Origin: Ascoidea asiatica
Lineage: Eukaryota; Ascomycota; Saccharomycetes; Ascoideales; Ascoideaceae
Assembly: GCA_001600695.1 (NCBI GenBank)
Contig: BCKQ01000007.1
Span: 185,607-249,606 of the forward strand
Direction: 5' to 3'
Length of the DNA: 64,000 bases
Of the stretch, positions 55,218 through 64,000 are shown piece after piece (the stretch's first letter is position 1; the number at the start of each line of letters is the position of its first letter). The notes beneath the pieces were generated by a model. The model saw nothing but the letters and a program-made list of their open reading frames with translations. It was not told where the DNA came from and searched no databases. Made by a program: the position numbers and the translations under genes.

Positions 55218-56248
55218 TTTATTCCATAACTGTTAAACTTTTTTTTTTTTTGGTTTTTTTCTTATGTTTGTGTTTTGGGCTTCCTTGGTTTTATGTAAAT
55301 ATCTATATTCATTTACTTTACTTTTATGACTTATTATCATTTCTTTAGTTTAACTTAATTCAAATATACATTTTTTAGTAACAATTCAAAAAAATTTCAT
55401 AATAATTTCATTACGTCAATAGATCAATCTCTACAATTTACAATTAATCAATTAATTAATCTCTCATATATCGATTACATTTTGTTCATGAAAATATTAA
55501 ATATCAATTTATGCATTTTTATTATATCCCCCCAAAGAAAGATTATTATATATCAAAGAATAAAATAATAAATTACAATGCTAAGAAAATTAAAAAAAAA
55601 AATAATAAAATAATTACTAAAAAGTAACCTATTAAAAAAAAAAATGTTAAATAAGTATCCCTTGAATCTTTTGAAGCAAAAATTTTTGAATAATAGACAA
55701 ATAATCATCACGTTAAAATCACTCCAGAATTTCTTACCATTCATTTATTCATTGTTTTTCTAAAGTTCTTTTATTATTTTTTCTTTTTTAAAACTCAACA
55801 ACAACAAAAATATATTAAATAAAAGAACTGTTAAACAAGAAACCATGAAAATTAAAAAACTTGAAAAGAATAAACATGAATAAAGTAATCGAGTTGATAT
55901 ATATTATAATCAACCTAGAAAGACGAAATGTAAAAAAAAAACATTAATGGATTAGAAATAAGTTTTGGAAGAAATATAAGATAAGAAATATTTAAATGTT
56001 AAATTAATGACATTGATTGAAAGATGAAAAGATTCTTCTTTATAGAACTATAGCTTACAATTTAAACTTCAGAAAAACAACAAAAATAAAAAGAATGAAG
56101 TCAGTAAAACAATAAAAAATGAAAGAAAAAGATAATATAAAAAGAAATTGAATAAAAAGAAGACCACTTTGATCTTTCATTTGGTATAAATAATGAAAAA
56201 CTTAGTTAAAAATAAAAGGTTTTGTAAACTGTATGAAAATTTGAACAA
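55218..56248. terminator. Convergent 3' flanks of the Cys-rich gene and PAT1
   Basis: An AT-rich spacer between tail-to-tail genes, with T runs after the first stop and A-rich sequence toward PAT1. No gene is seen; the minus ORF at 55553-55744 is low complexity. Confidence 0.35.
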
Positions 56249-59200
56249 CTAAGTAAGTTTCAACTCAGAAATTTCACCATTTTCGTTAGCATTTAAGCCC
56301 ATAACATTTAAGAATAAATTTAAGTATTTTAATTTTTTGGCAGATTCCTCCTTTGAGCCAATAATATTTTTGCTTTGTAACTTTTTAGCAAATGTAACAA
56401 TACCAAAAATTTTATCACGAATTTCATCAATGATAATTCTTTGATGTTGTAATTTACCGGATAATGACAAAGAAGCCAAAAATTGCCAAATATAAGAATC
56501 ATCATAAGTTACTACACCATTCATTAAAGAACTGTCTACTGGTGTCATTGGCGTCATAGGAGTTAAAGATCTAGAAGGTGGAGATAACAAAGCACTAATT
56601 GGTGGAGTATTATTATTTTCTCTTCCTAATTTATTTTTAAGTTCTGGACTAGTTAAAGAAGAAGAATTAACAGAATCTGAGTTTTGAATATAAGAAACTT
56701 CTTCATCTTCATATAATTTGGAAGGAAAAACTTTCAACAAATGATTTTGTAAAGATTTGAAAAAACTATCATAAATTTGAGTCCAAACAATAACATCATT
56801 TACGGATAAACCAGATGAATTTCCAATGACACTATTTGCAGATGCAGCCGAGTCGCTTTGTTGTTTCAATAATTCAACCTTTGAAATTAAAATTGTAAGT
56901 AAACTTAGTCCAATTTTATTATCAAGAAAATAAATAATTGAAGGGGAATTTTTTGAGTCATAACCAGAATATTGCTTATTATTAAAATTCAATAAGATCA
57001 TCAAAGTTTTTATAATTTCATTGAATGTTAATTCGTTTGAAATGAAATTGAAAATATTTCTTAAAGCAGAATTTAAAAATGTATCAATTTTTTTATTTGT
57101 TTGCTTTTGTTTAGATTTTGAAGATTTATAATAATTTTCATATGAACTTTCTTTAATGACATCTAAAAGATGAAATTTTTCATATAATTTTTGAACAATA
57201 CCAAACTTTTCATCATGAGAAAGGTAGTGAAATAATCTTGGAATTAACTTAATACCTTTATTAAAATTTAACATGGAAATAAAAATATTGTTTTCTAAAT
57301 CAAAAGAATTATCAAATAATGGATTTGAAGTTGAATTATTCATTGGGTCAATAATATGTAAAGATTTCCATAAACTTGTTGTATTGATTTCCTTTTGAGA
57401 TCTTTCAAATGATTCTAAAGTTAGAATTTCTGTATATACGTTTTCAATATAATTTAAAATAACTATTGATGTTAATTTTTTGATATTTGAGCTTTGGATC
57501 GAATTAGAAATTGAATTAGAATTTGTATGAAAATTTGAATTATTTTGATCAATTAAAAATTTTGCACTATCAATTGGAGTTGAAGGAATTGAATTGATAT
57601 TAGAATTATTTAAAGAATCATTGACAATGGAATCTAACCTTTCATGAAAACTTTCACCAGATACAGAATTTGAAACAGAACTTCTTTTTGTAATTTCTAA
57701 TTTCTTTTTAGGCATTTTACCACTACTAAAAGCAATTTTACCTAAAGATCCATCTTTTGATAAATTATTTGACTTTGGTCTTTCTTTGGCAACTGTTACA
57801 GCTTTTTGAACTTGCTGTTGCATTCTTTGTAAAGCTAAATCAACTCTTTTATGTCTACCACCTAATCTATGACCAGAATGTTCTAAATAATATTTTGCAA
57901 TTGAATTTAATTTAGAATCAGGGTTATTACCTTGTGGAGAATTAATTGCTTTAAAAATTTGAAAGTAAAAGTCTTCATTATAAGGATCATCAGTAACAAT
58001 TTGAGCTAATTGAAATCTTGTTACAAAATCTTTATCTCTTGGATTCATAATATTTGAATATTTAATAATTCTTGCAACTTTATTTGATCTTTTAATTAAT
58101 CTTTCTCTTTCTTCTGGTGTAAAATCTTGAGAATGACTAAATGAATGATTAAAATAATTTTGATTATTGAAATTGTTATTGAAGTTATTATTAAAGTTAT
58201 TATTACTGTAATCATTTCTAACTGGAGACTTAATATTATTATTATTACGATTATAATGATGAAAAGATTTTTGTTGATTGTAGTTTTGATATTGTTGTTG
58301 ATTATGATTGTTATTATTAAAATTATTGATTGAATCATTGAATCCATTATTATAGTTATTATTATTATTATTATTATTAACATTATTGTTGTTATTATTA
58401 ACATGAATAGGAACAGGAACGGGGGATTCACCTAAGATTGGAAATTGGCTCAAGTCTAACTTCTTTTTTTGAGGTTGTTGTTGAGTAATTTTTTTCTTAA
58501 CGTCTGGAGGAGAAAATAATTGTTGTTGTTGTTGTTGTTGAGCTTTTAAATCTTTATTAGCCGAGCTAGAATTTGAAATTTTTGAAGATTTATTTTGTTT
58601 ATTATTTTTTTGTTTATTGATATTTTTATTAGTATTATCAGTAGATTTTGATATATTTGAATCATTTTTGACACTTTTGATATTTTCAACATTTTCGGTT
58701 TTATTTTCGATAGTATCAGTAATAGTAGTAGTGTTAACATTATTTGCATTACTTGAATTATTGTTATTATTATTATTATTATTATCAATTTGATTATTTT
58801 GAATAATAATTTTCTTTTGTTGCTGTTGTTGTTGTTGTTGTTGAGTATTTTGAATTTGGGGCTGAGATTGAGATTGAATTTGAGATTGCATTTGCGATTG
58901 AAGTTGAGGTTGAATTTGATTATTTTGATTAATTGAATTATTTTGGGGAATATAATTTATTGAACCTTTTTGAGATAAATTAAGATTATTTAAATTATTC
59001 ATATTAATATTTTGAAAATTAGATAAATAATCTACATTATTTAAATTATTTGAATTATTATTTAAGTTTGGTGGAATATTTTGAATATTCATTGGAGGTA
59101 AATTCATATTCATATTCATATTATTTAAATTATTCATATTAATATTTTGAAAATTAGATAAATAATCTACATTATTTAAATTATTTGAATTATTATTTAA

Positions 59201-60271
59201 GTTTGGTGGAATATTTTGAATATTCATTGGAGGTAAATTCATATTCATATTCATATTATTTAAATTATTCATATTAATATTTTGAAAATTAGATAAATAA
59301 TCTACATTATTTAAATTATTTGAATTATTATTTAAGTTTGGTGGAATATTTTGAATATTCATTGGAGGTAAATTCATATTCATATTCATATTATTTAAAT
59401 TATTCATATTATTTAAATTGCCTAAATTATTTAAGTTATTCATATCATTTATATTTGGCATATTCATATTCATATTTGGAATATTCATGTTCATATTCAT
59501 GTTCATTTGTTGTTGATTTTGTAAAGGACTTAATAATTGTTGTTGTTGCTGAGTAATTCCAGGGAGTAAAGGATGGTTATAATTAACATTATTCATATTA
59601 TTCATATTTTGATAAAAAGATGCTGGTAACATATAAGGTTGTTGTTGCTGTTGTTGTTGTTGATTATAGAAAGCATTTTGATTGAGTTGATTAGGAATAT
59701 TAGATTGCATTTGATTTTGAGGTTGAATTTGAGATTGAGGTTGAGATTGAGACTGAGATTGTTGACTTTGAGCAATTTGAGCTTCAATTTCTTCAAGGGA
59801 TAAGATTTTTTTATTAATATTTGGATTATTATCCCCAGAATATTGATTTTGAGAGTTTGAAGTATTCCATAAAGAAGGTAATGGTTTAAAAGAATCATCA
59901 TTTTTATCAATTGATAATTTATTAAATTTATCAGTTAAATTATTTTTATCAGATTTAGTACTATTATTAATAGTTGTATTAGTATTATTGATATTTATTG
60001 GTTTACTTGAAACTTGAGCATAAGATTTTGTTAAAGTTTTATTATTATTATTGTTATTTGATAAACCATTTGTAAAATCGAAATCTTTACCAATTTTAAT
60101 ATCACTTGCGAAAGTTTCATCATTGAATTCATCATCATCATCATAATTATTATAATTATTATAATTATTTTGATTCGAATTATCTCCTAAACCATCATAA
60201 GTTTCATCAAAATCATACATTTGATTATCTCCAGATTCTAAATTTTTATTATTTAGACCGAAAAAAGACAT
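56249..60271 (-). CDS. PAT1: Decapping activator and P-body scaffold Pat1
   Basis: Pat1 bridges the Lsm1-7 ring, Dhh1 and Dcp2 to repress translation and trigger decapping. The N-terminus MSFFGLNNKN and nearby DFDETYDGLGD, NDETFASD and IGKDFDFTNG match the Pat1 N-terminus. The conserved core is clear: FTPEERERLIKRSNKVARII, KYSNIMNPRDKDFVTRFQL, QIVTDDPYNEDFYFQ, YYLEHSGHRLGGRHKR, VDLALQRMQQQVQKAVTVAK. A helical C-terminal domain (about 930-1335) follows. The expanded middle (about 150-690) is poly-Gln/Asn/Met/Pro and includes three identical 45-residue repeats. Length 1340 aa against 797 in S. cerevisiae, entirely from low-complexity expansion. It is divergent from YCK. Confidence 0.96.
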   Translation of the reverse strand: MSFFGLNNKNLESGDNQMYDFDETYDGLGDNSNQNNYNNYNNYDDDDEFNDETFASDIKIGKDFDFTNGLSNNNNNNKTLTKSYAQVSSKPININNTNTTINNSTKSDKNNLTDKFNKLSIDKNDDSFKPLPSLWNTSNSQNQYSGDNNPNINKKILSLEEIEAQIAQSQQSQSQSQPQSQIQPQNQMQSNIPNQLNQNAFYNQQQQQQQQPYMLPASFYQNMNNMNNVNYNHPLLPGITQQQQQLLSPLQNQQQMNMNMNMNIPNMNMNMPNINDMNNLNNLGNLNNMNNLNNMNMNMNLPPMNIQNIPPNLNNNSNNLNNVDYLSNFQNINMNNLNNMNMNMNLPPMNIQNIPPNLNNNSNNLNNVDYLSNFQNINMNNLNNMNMNMNLPPMNIQNIPPNLNNNSNNLNNVDYLSNFQNINMNNLNNLNLSQKGSINYIPQNNSINQNNQIQPQLQSQMQSQIQSQSQPQIQNTQQQQQQQQQKKIIIQNNQIDNNNNNNNNNSSNANNVNTTTITDTIENKTENVENIKSVKNDSNISKSTDNTNKNINKQKNNKQNKSSKISNSSSANKDLKAQQQQQQQLFSPPDVKKKITQQQPQKKKLDLSQFPILGESPVPVPIHVNNNNNNVNNNNNNNNYNNGFNDSINNFNNNNHNQQQYQNYNQQKSFHHYNRNNNNIKSPVRNDYSNNNFNNNFNNNFNNQNYFNHSFSHSQDFTPEERERLIKRSNKVARIIKYSNIMNPRDKDFVTRFQLAQIVTDDPYNEDFYFQIFKAINSPQGNNPDSKLNSIAKYYLEHSGHRLGGRHKRVDLALQRMQQQVQKAVTVAKERPKSNNLSKDGSLGKIAFSSGKMPKKKLEITKRSSVSNSVSGESFHERLDSIVNDSLNNSNINSIPSTPIDSAKFLIDQNNSNFHTNSNSISNSIQSSNIKKLTSIVILNYIENVYTEILTLESFERSQKEINTTSLWKSLHIIDPMNNSTSNPLFDNSFDLENNIFISMLNFNKGIKLIPRLFHYLSHDEKFGIVQKLYEKFHLLDVIKESSYENYYKSSKSKQKQTNKKIDTFLNSALRNIFNFISNELTFNEIIKTLMILLNFNNKQYSGYDSKNSPSIIYFLDNKIGLSLLTILISKVELLKQQSDSAASANSVIGNSSGLSVNDVIVWTQIYDSFFKSLQNHLLKVFPSKLYEDEEVSYIQNSDSVNSSSLTSPELKNKLGRENNNTPPISALLSPPSRSLTPMTPMTPVDSSLMNGVVTYDDSYIWQFLASLSLSGKLQHQRIIIDEIRDKIFGIVTFAKKLQSKNIIGSKEESAKKLKYLNLFLNVMGLNANENGEISELKLT
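58986..59390 (-). repeat. Perfect 135-bp triplication inside PAT1
   Basis: Copies are at 58986-59120, 59121-59255 and 59256-59390, identical by direct comparison. Each keeps the frame and encodes 45 residues (within it NLPPMNIQNIPPNLNNNS and NNVDYLSNFQN). A partial fourth copy begins at 59391. Confidence 0.95.
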
Positions 60272-62003
60272 TTTTGAAATTTTTGAATTGTATCATTTAT
60301 AAGTCCTTGATAATCAGTTGATATAACAATTAACTATGTTTTTGTATATTAATATGGATGTATTGTATTAAATAAACAATTATAATGAATTATTAGTAAA
60401 ATGAGTATCAGTTGCATAGATTCTAGTCTCCTTCTTATTGTTGTTATTTCTGTTCCAGTTGTATCATTTCTATTTCTATTTCTCTTTCTCAAATGGCTCC
60501 ATGGCGAAATGGAAGTACGCTGCTTCAGCGACAGTCAAATTTGCACGGTGTACGGATGTGCAGGTTCCTCATTGGGGTTCAGCGGCACTGAGTGGCTGGT
60601 AAATAATTAAAGGCTAATATACACGTGCAGTCATGTGACTTTTTATTTTTTGGGCTTCTACTTTTGGAACTTAGCCGACTGTGGCTAGATGTGGCTGTAA
60701 CCCTCGATAATCTTCTCCTCTTTTTTTTTTTTTGAATCACGAGGTCTTTTTGCAAGTTGAATTTCTTCATTGGGATCAAACCGGAAAGGGCGTCGTACCG
60801 ACAAATTAACTGCTTAAACGGGTTGCAGATGGTCACATGTCTGGTTAAATGCGTGGCCTCAATGCACTTAAATTGCTCTTTGCTTTAATTGCACTGTAAT
60901 TTCTTTTGTTTTTCTCTTATTTGCAACATGTAAGTTTCTTTTTCGGGCCGTTGAAACGGTGGGATTACCCTATTTGCGGCAATTCTAATATTAGTTATTT
61001 AATTACATAAGTAATTAGATAATCAATATTTCACTCAATTTATCATTTTATTTGCTAATTAATCAATTAATTAATCAATTAATTAATTAGTTGCGAGTCA
61101 ATTAACGTGACGCAAAGTTCTTGAAACGGCGTGTGTATTTGCAACCGGCAATATTTTCACGTCACTCTGCTTTACAATGCGTCACAAAGCGCTTCTTTCA
61201 CCAACCAGAGCCAACCACATACCACTCCACATACAACCACCAGTCCACATACCGCTCCATGAACAAATATTAAATAATATTTTGAAGTTGCCGGTACTGT
61301 GATCAAAAAGACTTTTATTGTTTGTTATTATCTTCTTCTTCATCATAATAATAATAATAATAATAATAATAAAATTTCACCTCGTCAGCGTTGGGTAAAT
61401 GAAGACTTCAAATTTCTATCTTTCCATCTTTTGCAACATTTTCTTACATCTGACACAACAACTCTTCAATATATTTCATTTCTCATACTCAAATTCAATA
61501 CTAATACGAATAATTTATTTATCAAGTATCCCATTATTCTAATAATCAAATAGTAATCTAATAATTTAGTAATTAAATATCTAATATTTGATAACTTGTA
61601 TCTAATAATCTTTTGAACCTCTTTTTTGTCCTCTTCATCTTCCCTTCTCATTCTTATTTGATTTTGATTCTGACTTTTATCTTGTGTTATCTTTTATTCT
61701 CATTCTCAGTTTAATTATCATCCTCACTTTCACTGTTTATTTTTTATTCTTGCTCTTATTATTATTCTCATTATCTATTAGATATCATTTATCATTTATC
61801 ATATTTATATTTACTTTCTTTTTTTCTTTCTTTTTTTATCATTTCGTTCTCATCATTATCAATATCAACACGATATCAACAATACAATTCAAAACATAAT
61901 CATCAATATAAACAATATAAACAATATAAACAATTTATATATTATAAAATAACATAAACAATATAATCAATATATAATAATATAAAATAAGAAATAATAT
62001 AAA
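60272..62003. promoter_or_regulatory. Divergent PAT1/YCK promoter with GC island
   Basis: The island at about 60490-61300 holds CACGTG (60623-60628), GTCATGTGAC (60631-60640), GTCACATG (60832-60839), ACGTGAC (61105-61111) and TCACGTCAC (61157-61165). A repeat of CCACATACC-CTCCA words lies at about 61215-61262. An AATAAT run is at about 61346-61372. The last 600 bases before the YCK ATG are pyrimidine-rich, then AT-rich with ATAAACAAT units, probably leader. Confidence 0.55.
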
Positions 62004-63503
62004 ATGAGTAATAGAGCTATAATATCACAGCTAACAAATAATAGATCTTCAATTCATTCATCAAAATCCTCAAATAATAATAATAATTCAAATTCAATTG
62101 TTGGTTTACATTATAAAATTGGTAAAAAAATTGGTGAAGGTTCATTTGGAGTAATATTTGAAGGTGTAAATGTTATAAATAATTCTCCAGTTGCAATTAA
62201 ATTTGAACCAAGAAAAACTGAAGCTCCTCAATTAAGAGATGAATATAAAACTTATAAATATCTTTCAAATTTAAAAGGTATTCCAAAATCTTATTATTTT
62301 GGTCAAGAAGGTTTACATAATATTTTAGTTATTGATCTTTTAGGTCCTTCTTTAGAAGATTTATTTGATTGGTGTGGTAGAAGATTTTCTGTTAAAACAA
62401 CTGTACAAATTGCAATTCAAATGTTAAATTTAATTGAAACTTTACATAAAAGAGATTTAATTTATAGAGATATTAAACCTGATAATTTTTTAATTGGTAG
62501 AAAAAATTCTGTTGATGAAAATGAAATACATTTAATTGATTTTGGTATGGCAAAATTATATAGAGATCAAAGAACTAAACAACATATTCCATATAGAGAA
62601 AAAAAATCTTTAAGTGGTACTGCAAGATATATGTCAATAAATACTCATCTTGGTAGAGAACAATCAAGAAGAGATGATTTAGAATCTTTAGGTCATGTAT
62701 TTTTTTATTTCTTAAGAGGTCAATTACCTTGGCAAGGTTTAAAAGCTGCTTCAAATAAATTAAAATATGAAAAAATTGGTGAAAAAAAAAGATCATCACC
62801 AGTTTTAGAATTATGTGCAGGTTTTCCAAGACAATTTGCTCAATATTTAGAATTAGTTAGATCTTTACCATTTGATGCAGATCCAGATTATAATCATTAT
62901 AGAAAATTATTTTTATCTGTTTTAGATGATATAGGTGAAAAACCAGATGGACAATATGATTGGATGAAATTAAATAATGGTAAAGGATGGGATTTTCAAG
63001 TTAATAAAAAACCAAATTTACATGGTTATGGACATCCAACACCACCTGCAGAAAGAAATAATAATGGAATTCATAATAGACATAGTCAAAGAAAACAAGC
63101 TTTGGCAAATATTCCTGCTCAATTACAATCTTCAAATCAAATTCATAATTCAAGTTCAAATATTAAAAATAATAATATAATGTCAAATAATTTAAATCAA
63201 AAACAATTACCACCACAACCACAATCTTCTCCTCAAGCTTTACGTAATTCCAGATCAAATATTCAACCAAATTCTCAAAATAATCTTAATTATATTCAAA
63301 ATTTTAATGGTAATTTATCAAATGCTAATAAAAATCAATCAAATATTTCAAATAATCAAAATGGTAGTGGTAATATTACTAAAACCAATTCAAAAGAATT
63401 AAATGCTGCAAAAATTAGAGCTAATCAAAGTAATAAAATTAATCAAAATGATGATGTTAATTCAAATCAAGGTAAAAAAAAAAGATTTTTATGTTGTTTT
63501 TAA
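62004..63503 (+). CDS. YCK2: Plasma-membrane casein kinase I, Yck1/Yck2 type
   Basis: Palmitoylated CK1 kinases act at the plasma membrane in endocytosis, septin/morphogenesis control and glucose-sensor signalling. Kinase motifs: GEGSFG (44-49), VAIKF with Lys66, YRDIKPDNF with Asp156, DFG (179-181), and the CK1 signature block KQHIPYREKKSLSGTARYMS with INTHLGREQSRRDD. The segment DWMKLNNGKGWDF closes the domain as in Yck1/2. An Asn/Gln/Ser tail ends in KKKRFLCCF, a basic patch plus two Cys placed for palmitoylation, but with a final Phe rather than ending at CC. The ending and the catalytic sequence argue against Hrr25 and Yck3. Length 499 aa (S. cerevisiae 538-546). No in-frame CTG. Confidence 0.94.
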   Translation: MSNRAIISQLTNNRSSIHSSKSSNNNNNSNSIVGLHYKIGKKIGEGSFGVIFEGVNVINNSPVAIKFEPRKTEAPQLRDEYKTYKYLSNLKGIPKSYYFGQEGLHNILVIDLLGPSLEDLFDWCGRRFSVKTTVQIAIQMLNLIETLHKRDLIYRDIKPDNFLIGRKNSVDENEIHLIDFGMAKLYRDQRTKQHIPYREKKSLSGTARYMSINTHLGREQSRRDDLESLGHVFFYFLRGQLPWQGLKAASNKLKYEKIGEKKRSSPVLELCAGFPRQFAQYLELVRSLPFDADPDYNHYRKLFLSVLDDIGEKPDGQYDWMKLNNGKGWDFQVNKKPNLHGYGHPTPPAERNNNGIHNRHSQRKQALANIPAQLQSSNQIHNSSSNIKNNNIMSNNLNQKQLPPQPQSSPQALRNSRSNIQPNSQNNLNYIQNFNGNLSNANKNQSNISNNQNGSGNITKTNSKELNAAKIRANQSNKINQNDDVNSNQGKKKRFLCCF

Positions 63504-64000
63504 GAATAAATTTTTTTTTCTTAAAATTAATTTTGAACATTATTAATAATCTTTTCTTTTCTCTCTTTTTTTTCTATTTTACATTTGGTTTTTAATTCAT
63601 TGGTTCTTTTTACCTTATTTATTTATTTATTTTTACTTAAATTTATTTAAATTATATTTTATTAAATAATTATTTCAATTTTGATTCTTCTTTTGTGTTT
63701 CTTTCCAGAAAGAATTCAATTACATTTCATTGCTTTTAATTACTTATCAAATTCAACTTAACAATCAATGATGAAATATAATTTTTGAATTTGAATAATG
63801 ATTCAGTTTTAATTTTATCAAAAAAAAAAAAAAATAATCATCTCATAAACTTATTATAAACTTATTCTAATTTAATAAAAATTATTTGAATTTAACTTGG
63901 TTAATTAAATTTATAAAAATTTGACATTATTTCAAACAATAGTTTTTAATCATATCTATTAATATAACATTCCTTTTTATTTTTATATAAACCTCATTTT
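63504..64000. terminator. YCK 3' flank
   Basis: T-rich then A-rich sequence to the window end, with an A run near 63820-63835. No gene is seen. Confidence 0.35.

Overview
This window is nuclear DNA of a budding yeast (Saccharomycotina). It is very AT-rich and carries about 18 protein genes, one clear spliceosomal intron (RPS23: GTAAGT, TACTAAC, TAG), GPI-anchored wall proteins and many Asn/Gln/Ser-rich low-complexity tracts. One N (position 96) shows a draft assembly. In-frame CTG codons are almost absent: eight were found by eye in about 11,700 codons, none in a conserved domain core. This fits a lineage with altered or ambiguous CUG decoding (Ascoidea is a reasonable candidate), but the window alone cannot prove the species. 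No rRNA, tRNA, CRISPR array or intact transposon was seen.

Layout. 1-3288: 3' part of a giant Ser/Thr-rich GPI wall adhesin. 4661-6271: PP2C phosphatase (Ptc2/3 type). 8049-9713: Atf/Sli1-type acetyltransferase. 11305-14025: Rim8 arrestin. 15072-16160: RPS23 with a 651-nt intron. 16445-19123: HPR1 (minus). 19503-20111: DCP1 (minus), divergent from MPE1 (20492-22189). 22671-27743: large Zn2Cys6 regulator (minus), divergent from YFH1 (28325-28888), which is followed by UBP1 (29476-32442). 34281-36071: PUB1. 37303-38691: GH76 Dfg5/Dcw1 (minus). 39-55 kb is gene-poor: two paralogous globins of the YNL234W type (41825-43063 and 47632-49071, both minus), a decaying gene (50380-51394) and a small Cys-rich protein (54819-55217). 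56249-60271: PAT1 (minus), divergent from the casein kinase YCK1/2 (62004-63503).

How the genes relate. Several products act on mRNA (Hpr1 in transcription-coupled export, Mpe1 in 3'-end formation, Dcp1 and Pat1 in decapping, Pub1 in stability and granules). Others act at the cell surface or in signalling (adhesin, Dfg5/Dcw1, Rim8, Yck, Ptc). YFH1 and UBP1 are near neighbours in S. cerevisiae too. Many promoters carry a short GC-rich island with CACGTG or CGTGAC-type sites, then an AT- or pyrimidine-rich leader of several hundred bases. The most unusual parts are the gene-poor 39-55 kb stretch with duplicated globins and a gene caught in decay, a 30-bp perfect palindrome, a perfect 135-bp triplication inside PAT1, and the scarcity of CTG codons.
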